A program made the position numbers and the translations under genes. A stretch of DNA of 36,212 nt from an uncultured Alteromonadaceae bacterium (GTDB taxonomy: Bacteria; Pseudomonadota; Gammaproteobacteria; Pseudomonadales; Halieaceae), in the NCBI GenBank assembly GCA_913064725.1, contig CAJYAI010000024.1, positions 1-36,212 on the forward strand. Reading direction: 5' to 3'. Shown piece after piece: positions 1 to 8,634 of this stretch. The notes under the pieces were generated by a model. It did not search any database. It worked only from the letters and a program-made list of their open reading frames with translations, and was not told the origin of the DNA. Numbering within the stretch: the stretch's first letter is position 1; the number at the start of each line of letters is the position of its first letter.

Positions 1-666
1 GACTTGTAGGCCTAGAAAGCCGATCGGACCCACGGTGCCAGCAAAAACGGCGATCACGGCGACAATGTCAGTCATATCGCCGATCCGGCCCCGCACGCCA
101 GCTTCGCCGATAAGTGGATAGAGTAAGCTGCGAGGCGCCAGTGGTAGCCCCAGGTCATAGTGCAAGTACATAAGCAGGACCGCCGTAAGGCTACCCAGAA
201 TGGACCATGCTAGAAAACCCCAATGAAGAAAGGCCTGCGCTAACGCGACACCGGCCAACGATTCGGTTGTTGTCTGGCCATCAAATGCCGGAGGTGGCGA
301 CACAAAGTGTGCAATCGGCTCGGCGGCAGCCCAAAACACACCACCACCGGCAAGCAGAGTACACAAAATCATCGCGCCCCACTGAAAATCGGTAAATTCG
401 GGAGCGTCGAGGCCGCCGAGAGTCCGAGTCGCGCCGTCGCGCGTTGCTATCCACAGCGCGATCACGAAATTACCGAGCATCAGTATCTGCCAAAAAAGGC
501 CAAAATACTGTGCACTCCAGTTAAAACCCTGGTCGATGAGAGCACCAAATAAATCCGTATCGATAAAAAATACAGCGAGAAACAACAGCACTAAAACGCC
601 GGCACCGACGGTGACGTTCCAAGAGACTGTCTGCTTCGATTGGTGGTTATCGGTTGTGCTGCCCAC
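1..666 (-). CDS. BCCT-family betaine/choline-type transporter, N-terminal part (cut by window edge)
   Basis: This reading frame starts at a GTG at 664-666 and runs off the left edge after 222 codons. The GTG is preceded by GAGGAAG, and an in-frame TAA lies a few codons upstream, so it is the only sensible start. The visible protein has a short polar N-terminus and then hydrophobic segments near residues 20-37, 57-75, 96-112 and 140-165. The segment GGGVFWAAAEPIAHF matches the conserved BCCT signature around TM3-TM4. BCCT proteins are inner-membrane, usually ion-coupled carriers for glycine betaine, choline, carnitine or DMSP; full members have about 500-700 residues and 12 TMs. It lies 68 bp downstream of the DUF3726-type gene on the same strand and is probably the last visible gene of that operon. 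The family call is firm; the substrate cannot be read from the part seen. Confidence 0.9.
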   Translation of the reverse strand, partial: MGSTTDNHQSKQTVSWNVTVGAGVLVLLFLAVFFIDTDLFGALIDQGFNWSAQYFGLFWQILMLGNFVIALWIATRDGATRTLGGLDAPEFTDFQWGAMILCTLLAGGGVFWAAAEPIAHFVSPPPAFDGQTTTESLAGVALAQAFLHWGFLAWSILGSLTAVLLMYLHYDLGLPLAPRSLLYPLIGEAGVRGRIGDMTDIVAVIAVFAGTVGPIGFLGLQV

Positions 667-734
667 GTCTTCCTCGCTATTTTATGTATGTGGCCGCCGG
701 ATCAGTTTCGTCGTTACTGATCGAGGCCCCAGCC

Positions 735-1490
735 TTAGTCTGCGGGTCCTGCCCCGAGTCGAGAGTTTCCGGTTGATTCCACAAGTGTTAATTTTGCAAA
801 TTGGTTGAGCGTAGCCCACAGCGCATCGTCGACCGTGATCCCGCGGCTCCCACTCTGTGATCGAGCATCGAGGAGCTCCGCTTCATCATGCTTAGCTAAT
901 AAATTGTATTCGTAGTCGGATCGCATAGTGGGCAGTAGATCAACGTGGTTTGCCATAACGATGCTGATGCCCGTGTTTTCTTGAGTCTCTTCGGGCACTT
1001 CAGATACTGCGTAAATTCGAATGGATGGCACCGATGAGTTCGCACGAAAACCAACGACTTGCTCGGTGAGAGGTTGCTGCGAATTTCGCCAAAAAGCGGT
1101 AATGTTCATCCCGCGGTTCGCCAGCCGTGCCAAGTACCCCATGATCAGTTGTCGCTGTCGGCAACGCCTAATCTTAAGAATAGACAGTCCGCGCGCTCTC
1201 GCCTTGGCGAAGGTCAGCTCTAGCGGAAGGTGGGAGCAGGCCAATACGCTTGCGTTGTGCGCGTCGAGGACGGTGACATCGGTATCCTGATAGAGCCTCT
1301 CAGCCGGCGCGTGGGGATGTTCAAGGGAATACTGGGCCAGTGCGTCGCTGAGCGCTTTCAATCCTTCGAATCCCAGGCTCTCCATCCAGCAGAGCATGTC
1401 GGCGGCATCGACGGCCTGGCCGTCAGAAAATCCCATACCAATAAACGCTTTGCGAGAGAGAGACTCGAGTTCATTAAAGGACACTTTCAT
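735..1490 (-). CDS. DUF3726-type protein of unknown function
   Basis: The 251-aa product resembles the DUF3726 family from memory of its N-terminal pattern (MKVSFNELESLSRKAFIGMG followed by a helical stretch). That N-terminus also looks like the helical start of the Ldh_2 malate/lactate dehydrogenase family, but the rest of that enzyme is absent. There is no signal peptide or membrane segment, so it is probably cytoplasmic. Its ATG overlaps the stop of the upstream 576-aa gene by 4 nt, which implies translational coupling. A role with the neighbouring aldehyde dehydrogenase, dipeptidase-like protein and BCCT transporter is inferred from context only. No catalytic residues can be named. Confidence 0.75.
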   Translation of the reverse strand: MKVSFNELESLSRKAFIGMGFSDGQAVDAADMLCWMESLGFEGLKALSDALAQYSLEHPHAPAERLYQDTDVTVLDAHNASVLACSHLPLELTFAKARARGLSILKIRRCRQRQLIMGYLARLANRGMNITAFWRNSQQPLTEQVVGFRANSSVPSIRIYAVSEVPEETQENTGISIVMANHVDLLPTMRSDYEYNLLAKHDEAELLDARSQSGSRGITVDDALWATLNQFAKLTLVESTGNSRLGAGPAD

Positions 1491-3217
1491 GGTTGTGGGA
1501 TGCTGGTGTTAGGTTGCTCGGGGCAGACAGGGAAGCTCCAGTCATCGAAGGCACTCAGATCGGTGGGTTCTGCATTGAGCTCCGATAAGAGTGGTGCCCC
1601 CTGAAAGAACGTCACGCGAACCCATCGATCTCCGCGCGGATCGAATCGACTGGCACCTAAAAATGATAATTTCGCGCGCAAGAGATGCATGGGCTTCATA
1701 TCACGGTGCCAGAGATTGGCTCGAATTTCGCCATAGGCCGAGCTTGCCATCGTTTGAATGCGACGGATGATGTCAACCTCTCGAGGCTGCGCCATGAGGT
1801 AGTCTATTGTCAGCGACGTGGGCGATTCATCGAGGTAGTCATTAATGGATTGATGGGTGTGTTGAATTCGAGGTCCGATGGCAAGGGCAAGCTCCTTTTC
1901 CACGCCCTTGTCGACATGACGAATGCCCAGCCGCGGTTCCTCTTTCTCGACTGATCGATACCAGAACCAGTATTGTCCATCCTCGGTGTTAAAGCGCTCG
2001 TTTAGCGCCCAGTCAAAGTGCGTCTCTATCAATTGCCTAAGCTGCACCAGTGGCATATCAGGCACCAGATCGAACGCTTCCTCCACCGACATAGCATCTT
2101 CTAAGAAATCCACCTGATCTGGGTATAGCTCAATCAGCAGGGCGTTGATGAGCTCCTGCGTCTCTAGCGACAGAGCGGCTTCGGCCCAATCAGTCAGCTG
2201 CAGCCACAGGTCATCCTCAGCCGCTACTTGCTGAAGCCAGATTCTGACAAGCTCAAGTTGTTCTGTGACCTCTTGGTTTCTCGACGCCTGCTCGGCGTCC
2301 TCAACTGCAAGATTCTTCATGCTTTGTAAGACGCGAGTCACCAGGACAATCAGTTCATGTTGGCTTATTTCATTCGGTATTTGCTGCTTCGCCAGTGACA
2401 GGGCAGTCTCACGCATGTGCACCCATTGGTTAATGAGCAATGGGTGGTTGATCAAAAAGGGTGCCATCCCAAGGCCTGTCGAATTCCCGATACCGACGTA
2501 ACGCCGGACGGGGTCAATCAACGTTGTTGCGCGGTCGCTTCGGCACTGAGCGATGTGTTCGACTTGGTCTATTGAAAATTGGCGAAGTACATATACGGCG
2601 CACATTTGTGCCGAGAAGGGGTGCCTAAAATCTGGGTTTTCTTTTAGTTGGCGATAGTCTGCGATGCCAAACTTGCCGTTGCCATACACGGCAGTCGTTC
2701 GGTAGAGGTAGCCTGCTGTTTTGAGTAATTCGATGGCGGGCTGTTGACCAGCGCTCAGCGAATCGACACACGCCGAGAAGTTACGGACACTCCGATTGGC
2801 TCGAGAAATAACAAGCAGTTGGGGGTGTTGCCGACCGGCCTCTTGCAGCGGGACGTTCTCAGCCAAAGAGGCCATTAGCGATGCCTCAACATCACCTTCT
2901 ACGAGTCCAAATGTAAGATCCCACGCTTCTGCTATGACTCTATCGGATCGCTCAGAGTCCGCGAGAGCTTTAGCGAATATAACAACATGGTAGCGCGCGT
3001 AGGGCGTTTGAATGCGGTAAATCGCCTCACCGTAGCCAAGCTCGTCTAAATCGAACTTTGCGCGAACAATTTGCCATCGCTGTCGTCCCATTTTTCGGAT
3101 GAGAGATCGGGAAAAGCTCAGGCGAGTACTGCTAAGCGCCCCTAGTCGCTGCAAATCCATCACCGTTGCAGGGGGCCGTAGAACCGGAGAGGGGACTTGT
3201 CCAATCTCTAGGGTCAT
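1487..3217 (-). CDS. Conserved-looking 576-aa protein of unknown function
   Basis: I do not recognise this family. The protein is 576 aa, soluble, with no signal peptide or clear membrane segment, and is rich in W, H and R. Visible features include RAKFDLDELGYGEAIYRI near residue 53, a segment around residue 240 with VGIGNSTGLGMAPF, a helical acidic middle (about 300-400) and a C-terminal region with NLWHRDMKPMHLLRAKLSF. It overlaps the flanking genes by 4 nt on both sides (dipeptidase-like upstream, DUF3726-type downstream), so it is embedded in the ALDH-to-BCCT operon and probably acts in the same pathway. It could be an enzyme or a large accessory subunit; neither can be shown from the sequence. 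The gene is certainly coding, because of its length and coupling. Confidence 0.85.
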   Translation of the reverse strand: MTLEIGQVPSPVLRPPATVMDLQRLGALSSTRLSFSRSLIRKMGRQRWQIVRAKFDLDELGYGEAIYRIQTPYARYHVVIFAKALADSERSDRVIAEAWDLTFGLVEGDVEASLMASLAENVPLQEAGRQHPQLLVISRANRSVRNFSACVDSLSAGQQPAIELLKTAGYLYRTTAVYGNGKFGIADYRQLKENPDFRHPFSAQMCAVYVLRQFSIDQVEHIAQCRSDRATTLIDPVRRYVGIGNSTGLGMAPFLINHPLLINQWVHMRETALSLAKQQIPNEISQHELIVLVTRVLQSMKNLAVEDAEQASRNQEVTEQLELVRIWLQQVAAEDDLWLQLTDWAEAALSLETQELINALLIELYPDQVDFLEDAMSVEEAFDLVPDMPLVQLRQLIETHFDWALNERFNTEDGQYWFWYRSVEKEEPRLGIRHVDKGVEKELALAIGPRIQHTHQSINDYLDESPTSLTIDYLMAQPREVDIIRRIQTMASSAYGEIRANLWHRDMKPMHLLRAKLSFLGASRFDPRGDRWVRVTFFQGAPLLSELNAEPTDLSAFDDWSFPVCPEQPNTSIPQP

Positions 3218-4230
3218 GAGTTGCCGTGTACCAGGTGATCGCGCGCAGCAGGCGCGCCAGCCCGAGTTAACAGATCTACCCAGTTGCCGCCCATGATATT
3301 ACCCAGATCGGTATCGGAGAAACCACGGTTAGCCAGCGCTGAAGCAATACCGGGAAAGTCTCGACTGTCACTAAACCAACTCAAGCTGTCAGGCCACCCT
3401 GCATTACCTGAGGAGCCTTCGCCATAGTCCATGGTCTTTGACCAGCGTCCATTGCGCATCCATTCAAGCACGCTTTGTGGTTGGTTTTGGCATAGATCAG
3501 AACCCAAACCGATTCGTTCTACACCCATACGCTCAGCCGTCCAAACAACCATGTCGCAAAAATCGTCTAAGCTGCATTGCGGACCATTCTTGAGATGGAA
3601 TGGATAGAGAGAAAAACCGAGGATGCCCTCATTCGCTGCGATTGCGTCTATAACTGTGTTCGACTTGTTTCTTAGCGCTGGATGGAAGTGACTGGGATTT
3701 GCATGTGAGACAATAACCGGGCTTTCTGAGTAATCGATGGCTTCAAGCGTCGAGCGTTCCGCGCTGTGCGACATATCGATGACCATACCAACGCGGTTCA
3801 TCTCCTTGATCACCTGTTTCCCAAAGCGCGTTAAGCCGCTATCGTCATCCTCGTAGCAGCCGCAGGCTAGCAAACTTTGGTTGTTGTAAGTCAGCTGCAT
3901 AATCATCAGACCAAGACGACGCATCAACTCCACCAATCTAATATCATCCTCTATCGGCGAGCAGTTTTGCGCACCGAAGATAATGCCGATTTTCCCTTCG
4001 GCCTTGGCAACTGCGATATCACTGGGATTGAAGACGGGGCGAATCAGGTCGGACATCGACTCAAATCGCTGATTCCACTCTCCGAGGCGTATCAGGGTCT
4101 CTCGTGTATTTTCATGGTAGGCGATAGTGACATGAACACAGTCGAGGCCACCTTCGTGCATCTGCTCGAAAATCTCTCGTGACCATGCCGAATACTGCAA
4201 GCCGTCAACCACTGTCCAATCTGGATTCAT
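3214..4230 (-). CDS. Divergent peptidase M19 (membrane dipeptidase-like) protein
   Basis: The 338-aa protein follows the M19/renal dipeptidase TIM-barrel pattern: GIIFGAQNCSPIEDD, MIMQLTYNNQS, GMVIDMSHSAERS, VIVSHANPSHFHPALRNKSN, ERIGLGSDLCQ and a C-terminal IMGGNWVDLL. The usual N-terminal metal motif (DGHxD) is replaced by VDGLQYSAW, so the His and Asp of the binuclear zinc site are missing. From memory, M19 proteins in the Pseudomonas glycine-betaine catabolism region carry a similar DGLI-type replacement. This suggests a specialised subfamily that may not be a true dipeptidase. It starts 15 bp after the aldehyde dehydrogenase and overlaps the 576-aa gene by 4 nt. No signal peptide is present, so it is cytoplasmic. 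The fold is confident; the reaction is unknown. Confidence 0.85.
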   Translation of the reverse strand: MNPDWTVVDGLQYSAWSREIFEQMHEGGLDCVHVTIAYHENTRETLIRLGEWNQRFESMSDLIRPVFNPSDIAVAKAEGKIGIIFGAQNCSPIEDDIRLVELMRRLGLMIMQLTYNNQSLLACGCYEDDDSGLTRFGKQVIKEMNRVGMVIDMSHSAERSTLEAIDYSESPVIVSHANPSHFHPALRNKSNTVIDAIAANEGILGFSLYPFHLKNGPQCSLDDFCDMVVWTAERMGVERIGLGSDLCQNQPQSVLEWMRNGRWSKTMDYGEGSSGNAGWPDSLSWFSDSRDFPGIASALANRGFSDTDLGNIMGGNWVDLLTRAGAPAARDHLVHGNS

Positions 4231-4245
4231 TGCATCACCCTAATG

Positions 4246-5706
4246 CTAAGCTTGGACGTAGCTTGTTTTTACAGTGGTGTAAAACTCGCGCGCATACTGA
4301 CCCTGCTCACGTGGGCCAAAACTCGAGTTTTTACGACCGCCAAAGGGAACATGATAATCTGTTCCGGCCGTTGGTAAGTTAACCATGACACAACCGGCTA
4401 CTGCACGTTGCTTAAAGTCAGATGCGGTCTTGAGAGATTGTGTGATGATGCCCGCAGTTAAGCCGAATTCCGTGTCATTGAGCATGGCGAGCGCGTCTTC
4501 GTAGTCTCGTGCTTTCATAACGCAAGCAATGGGCGCGAATAACTCGGCTCGGTTGATACGCATGTCATTTGTTGTGTCGATAAAGAGCGCAGGCTCCATG
4601 AAATACCCTTCGGTCGATTTCTGTATTGGCTTGCCGCCAAACACCAGATTTGCGCCCTCAGATAGACCATCCTCTATCCAAGCTAGATTTTCATCGAGCT
4701 GTTGGCGAGACGCTACGGGTCCCATGTCGACTCCTTCCGCCAAAGCGTGCCCGACGGTCGTCGATCGCAACTTTGCGACGAGTTTGTCAACAAATTGGTC
4801 GTGAATAGCTTCGTCTACAATGAGTCGGGAGGAGGCTGTGCATTTCTGTCCCGTACCGCTGTAGGCTCCAACGAAAGCGGCGTTGACGGCGACATCGAGG
4901 TCAGCGTCCGCAGCCACGATGAGCGCGTTTTTGGAGCCCATTTCCAGCTGGCACTTCACGAGGTTGGCGGCGGTCGCTTTTGCGACCTCTCGGCCTACGG
5001 GCAGGGACCCTGTGAACGAGACGGCATGGATTTTGTCGCTGTTAATAATGGCGTCACCCACGGTGCTGCCGGAACCCATTACCAAGTTGAACGTGCCAGC
5101 GGGCAGAGCGCTTTGACGCGAAATAATTTCTGTCAGTGCCCAGGCGCTGGCGGGAACTAAATTAGCTGGTTTGAATACAACTGAATTGCCAAATGCTAGT
5201 GCAGGTGCGATCTTCCAAACCGCAGTCGCCATAGGGAAGTTCCAGGGGCTAATGACCGCGACGACACCAACCGGTTCGCGTCGAGTATCGACCTCGATAC
5301 CTGGTCGGACAGAGTCAGTACGATCATCAATTTGCCGGTGTACCTCGCCTGCAAAATAGTGAAAAAATTGCCCTGATCGATACACTTCGCCGATGCCCTC
5401 AGCGTGGGTTTTTCCCTCTTCTCGAGCTAATAATTCGCCGAGCTCGCGGCTTCGCTCGATAAGCTCATTGCCAATCGCCATCAGCACGGAATATCGCGTT
5501 TCCATTGGTGACCGACCCCAATCACCAACAGCGTGATTGGCCGCAGCGATAGCGTCGCTGACGTGTTCGAGCGAGGCTTGTGCAAAGTGTCCTATGACAT
5601 CGGCTGTATCTGAAGGACTGACGTTTGTGATTGAGGTCTCGGTGCCGGTCCACTGGCCGTTTATGTAAAGGTTGCCACTGATACACGGCCTAGCTGAGTC
5701 ACTCAT
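4246..5706 (-). CDS. NAD(P)-dependent aldehyde dehydrogenase
   Basis: The 486-aa product has all the ALDH superfamily landmarks: ISPWNFP (Asn156), VVFKPAN (Lys179), FTGSLPVG near 231, LEMGSKN (Glu255) and the catalytic Cys289 in GQKCTASSR. The length is normal. The pattern resembles the alpha-ketoglutarate-semialdehyde/succinate-semialdehyde dehydrogenase branch, but the substrate is not certain. The start has a good ribosome-binding site (AAGGAAAACCT then ATG). It is the first gene of an apparent five-gene minus-strand operon ending in a BCCT transporter, which suggests oxidation of an aldehyde released from an imported betaine-like compound. The promoter should lie within the 181-bp gap to the divergent pseudouridine synthase gene. 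Confidence 0.92.
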   Translation of the reverse strand: MSDSARPCISGNLYINGQWTGTETSITNVSPSDTADVIGHFAQASLEHVSDAIAAANHAVGDWGRSPMETRYSVLMAIGNELIERSRELGELLAREEGKTHAEGIGEVYRSGQFFHYFAGEVHRQIDDRTDSVRPGIEVDTRREPVGVVAVISPWNFPMATAVWKIAPALAFGNSVVFKPANLVPASAWALTEIISRQSALPAGTFNLVMGSGSTVGDAIINSDKIHAVSFTGSLPVGREVAKATAANLVKCQLEMGSKNALIVAADADLDVAVNAAFVGAYSGTGQKCTASSRLIVDEAIHDQFVDKLVAKLRSTTVGHALAEGVDMGPVASRQQLDENLAWIEDGLSEGANLVFGGKPIQKSTEGYFMEPALFIDTTNDMRINRAELFAPIACVMKARDYEDALAMLNDTEFGLTAGIITQSLKTASDFKQRAVAGCVMVNLPTAGTDYHVPFGGRKNSSFGPREQGQYAREFYTTVKTSYVQA

Positions 5707-5887
5707 AGGTTTTCCTTATGCTTTTTTTCTTGCACTGCTTGTTATTCGAATACACGGCGTTGTTAGTCCGGGTAATCGTTCGTTATTTAGAACGGTATGG
5801 TAAAGCCATGGTGCCCATAAAGACATTTAAAAAAACACCACTATGTGGTTGGTAAAGCCTGTGTCATCAGGTCAGTAATCGCATGGT

Positions 5888-6664
5888 TTGACGCGTGTTA
5901 CAGTTGCGACATATCTCATAATTAGCTGGGTTGCCACAGTGGGCCAATTGTCCATTTCTTATCTTGATGACGTGCTGGCGATTGTGGAAAAGCCTGCCGG
6001 TATGCTGGTGCATCGAAGTCCCATCGATGCGCATGAGCGCATATTTCTGATGCAATCGCTGCGCAATCAATTGAATCAACATGTGTACCCTGTGCATCGC
6101 TTAGACAAGCCCACTTCAGGCTTGGTGATGTTCGCGCTAGACGCCGTCACTGCGCGCGAGATGTCCCAGCAGTTTGAGCGCGGTGCTGTCGAGAAAATCT
6201 ATCATGCGTTTGTGCGCGGGCACGTGACCACTAATATGCTGATTGATCATCCGCTGAGAGACGAAGTTACACGCAACGGCAGTAGTATCAAAAACGGAAC
6301 TGTCCGCGAAGCGCGGACGCAGCTGCGCGCATTGCAAACATGGACCATACCGGAGGCGGTTGATCGGTATCCTGAGGCGCGGTATTCGCGGGTTGAGCTC
6401 AAGCCTGTCACGGGTCGTTACCGCCAATTACGGCGGCACATGAAGCATGTCTCCCACCCAATTTTAGGCGATGTGCGATACGGTAAGGGCACGCACAATA
6501 GGTTTATTGAGCAGCACACAACGATAAAACGATTATGGCTGCATGCCACTGAGTTGCGTTTCAGACACCCCGTAACAGACGATGTGACAGCGGTTATTGC
6601 TGCGCCGCCCGACGATTATCGAGTGCTGGCAACTTGGTTGGATTGCTACACGAATACGGCATAG
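5888..6664 (+). CDS. truC: tRNA pseudouridine synthase, TruC-like (RluA family)
   Basis: The protein carries the RluA-family active site HRLDKPTSG with catalytic Asp73, the upstream motif EKPAGMLVHRSPID and the C-terminal GRYRQLRRHMKHVSHPILGD. These match E. coli TruC closely; TruC isomerises U65 in some tRNAs. The first 20 residues or so are probably not translated: homology begins at the SISYLDD segment. A GTG at 5939 or a TTG at 5948 would give a better fit to the family, although neither has a strong ribosome-binding site. The gene is divergent from the aldehyde dehydrogenase operon and convergent with sdaA, with only 19 bp between the ends. Confidence 0.88.
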   Translation: MTRVTVATYLIISWVATVGQLSISYLDDVLAIVEKPAGMLVHRSPIDAHERIFLMQSLRNQLNQHVYPVHRLDKPTSGLVMFALDAVTAREMSQQFERGAVEKIYHAFVRGHVTTNMLIDHPLRDEVTRNGSSIKNGTVREARTQLRALQTWTIPEAVDRYPEARYSRVELKPVTGRYRQLRRHMKHVSHPILGDVRYGKGTHNRFIEQHTTIKRLWLHATELRFRHPVTDDVTAVIAAPPDDYRVLATWLDCYTNTA

Positions 6665-6683
6665 TGAAAAGCAGTACCGAGTC

Positions 6684-8084
6684 TCAGCATTCGACGGCCG
6701 TGACGGGAATTTTCAGACCATGAATTGCAAGACCGCCCCGCGCCGTTTCTTTGTAGCGGCTGTCCATGTCCTTGCCGGTCTCTCTGACGGTATCGATGAC
6801 TTGATCGAGTGAAATCATGAACTGACCATCACCGGCGAGGGCCAAATCGGACGCGGCAATGGCTTTTACAGCGCCCATTCCATTTCGCTCAATGCAGGGG
6901 ACTTGTACCAAACCACCGATGGGGTCACAGGTTAAACCTAGGCAGTGTTCGACGGCGATCTCAGCTGCATTTTCGATCTGTCGTGGGCTGCCTCCCATAA
7001 CGGCGGTAAGTCCTGCCGCTGCCATTGAGGCCGCAGCGCCCACCTCGCCCTGACAACCTACCTCGGCACCTGAGATAGATGCATTCATTTTGAACAAGCT
7101 GCCTATGGCTGTCGCGGTTCGTAAAAAAGTGCTTACGTGACGGTTGATACCTGCGCTGTTTAAGCGGTGCTCATCCAAATGGGCTCGCAATACAGCAGGT
7201 ACGATACCGGCCGCGCCGTTTGTCGGTGCAGTGACAAGTCGTCCACCGGCCGCGTTTTCCTCATTGACCGCCATGGCATAGACCATGGCGCGCTGGGCCT
7301 GGTTGGCTGGAGCCTTGCCTCCCTGAGAATTGCTCAGGAGACGACGCCATAGCGCAGCCGCTCGGCGTTTTACACGAAGACCACCGGGTAATTCACCTTC
7401 CGTCGATAGACCCCGATCAATGCACTCGGACATTACTTGCCACAGCGTGATGGCGTGAGCGTCTCGTGACTCACTGCGCAGACACAAGTGCTCATTCTTC
7501 GCTTGTAGCTGCGCTATGGATAGATCTTCCGAGTCACACCATGCCACCAGTTGATCCATACTTGCATAGGGAAAGGGTGTTTCGTCATCCACTAAGTCTC
7601 CCGTCGCGAGCGCACGACCTTCCTGATCTTCGACCATACCGCCGCCCACAGAAAAATACTGTGCTTCGGCGATGAATTCATTGGAGCGCCATGCCTTGAA
7701 CGTCATGCCGTTGGGGTGATTTGGCAGAGGCTGGGTATCTCTGTGAAGAGCGTCAGTTGGCTTGAACTGAATACTATGGCCGGCCAATGACTGCAGGCGA
7801 CCCGTATTCATCGCGATTTCCCATGCCAACTCAATATCAACGAGGGTTACGGTGTCATAGTGATGACCCATGAGCCCTGCGGTGATTGCTCCGGGCGTGC
7901 CGTGGCCCTCACCTGTTGCCGCTAATGAGCCGTGGAGTGTGACTTCGATGCGGTAGGGCTCTGTGGCATGGCAGACGTCCAGCCCCGACAGAAAATGCTG
8001 GGCAGCGTGCATCGGTCCCATCGTATGACTGGATGAGGGACCTATTCCAATTTTGAAGATGTCATTTAATGCGAATCCTTGCAT
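6684..8084 (-). CDS. sdaA: L-serine ammonia-lyase (L-serine deaminase), iron-sulfur type
   Basis: A single-chain bacterial L-serine dehydratase of 466 aa that converts L-serine to pyruvate and ammonia with a [4Fe-4S] cluster. The N-terminus has the beta-domain motif [12 protein letters not shown], and the C-terminal catalytic domain has [15 protein letters not shown]. Candidate cluster ligands are Cys344 (EVGCQGEVG), Cys386 (LTCDPIGG) and Cys397 (VPCIERNG). The last residue is Cys466; in the Legionella enzyme the C-terminal cysteine inserts as a fourth ligand, and the same arrangement is likely here. The start follows GAGGAG at a good distance. It is transcribed alone, convergent with truC. 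Confidence 0.96.
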   Translation of the reverse strand: MQGFALNDIFKIGIGPSSSHTMGPMHAAQHFLSGLDVCHATEPYRIEVTLHGSLAATGEGHGTPGAITAGLMGHHYDTVTLVDIELAWEIAMNTGRLQSLAGHSIQFKPTDALHRDTQPLPNHPNGMTFKAWRSNEFIAEAQYFSVGGGMVEDQEGRALATGDLVDDETPFPYASMDQLVAWCDSEDLSIAQLQAKNEHLCLRSESRDAHAITLWQVMSECIDRGLSTEGELPGGLRVKRRAAALWRRLLSNSQGGKAPANQAQRAMVYAMAVNEENAAGGRLVTAPTNGAAGIVPAVLRAHLDEHRLNSAGINRHVSTFLRTATAIGSLFKMNASISGAEVGCQGEVGAAASMAAAGLTAVMGGSPRQIENAAEIAVEHCLGLTCDPIGGLVQVPCIERNGMGAVKAIAASDLALAGDGQFMISLDQVIDTVRETGKDMDSRYKETARGGLAIHGLKIPVTAVEC

Positions 8085-8439
8085 CTATCACTCCTCACTT
8101 CGTGGGCTAACGCTACCGCAAAGTAAATTCGGTGAATATCGACTTTTTTATGCATCGAGTAACGACTTGGGGGTAGGAGCGCAGCGCAGCGTTTTTTTAA
8201 GGCCGTAAATGTTTAGCGCGGTAAATTTTGAGGGCTGCAAACTGAGGGCTACAAACTGAGGGCTACAAAGAAAAAGGTTAGTAACCTAACAATGGATTTG
8301 AAATCCGATAATTAGCAATGACGGAGTCCGAAGCGCTGCCAACTGTGAGATTTCGTGTTGGAAAGGTGCAGATTACGGACTGATTCGATGCGTCGACCGC
8401 TGCTTATCCGCCCAAACGGCGATAGACCAAAAGGTTAAA
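8085..8439. other. Intergenic region between sdaA and a small ORF
   Basis: This 355-bp stretch holds no convincing gene. It contains the sdaA promoter area on the minus strand, an array of three 14-bp tandem repeats at 8228-8269, and a GCGCAGCGCAGCG run followed by seven T at about 8178-8197. The T run follows no plus-strand gene, so it is not called as a terminator. Confidence 0.5.
8228..8269. repeat. Three tandem 14-bp repeats
   Basis: Three head-to-tail copies with consensus CTGAGGGCTACAAA occur at 8228-8241, 8242-8255 and 8256-8269. Copies two and three are identical; the first begins with T and has G in place of A at one inner position. They lie about 145 bp upstream of sdaA (minus) and 170 bp upstream of the small plus-strand ORF. 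The function is unknown: replication slippage or an array of protein-binding sites are both possible. Confidence 0.85.
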
Positions 8440-8634
8440 ATGAAACAAGAGCCGGTAGAAGTGAGCTTTAAGTACCTGACAGCTGGTGAGAGCCTGCTGG
8501 CCAAGGTCAGACTAGGCATCATCGCGATAGGAATTTACGCATTCGTGGGACGCCAGCTATTTGAGTGGTGCCGAGAGAGCCGTTTTATGGGAGTAGGCGA
8601 CGCGTGTCAGTCCTGCGAACAGCGGATTAAGTGA
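8440..8634 (+). CDS. Possible small membrane-associated protein (64 aa)
   Basis: This short frame starts at an ATG preceded by AAAAGG at usable spacing and encodes one hydrophobic stretch at residues 24-41 (VRLGIIAIGIYAFVGRQL), followed by a basic region and a CQSC pair near the C-terminus. It sits in a gap that otherwise lacks a gene and overlaps the convergent kynureninase stop by 8 bp. No family is recognised. It may be a real small protein or a chance ORF. Confidence 0.4.
   Translation: MKQEPVEVSFKYLTAGESLLAKVRLGIIAIGIYAFVGRQLFEWCRESRFMGVGDACQSCEQRIK

Noticed and set aside
4702-5160. Plus-strand 152-aa ORF inside the aldehyde dehydrogenase
   Set aside because: It lies wholly antisense to a gene with all ALDH motifs, and its product is low in recognisable structure.
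8178-8197. Intrinsic terminator (GC-rich run followed by seven T)
   Set aside because: No stable stem could be drawn from the GCGCAGCGCAGCG run, and no plus-strand gene ends before it.
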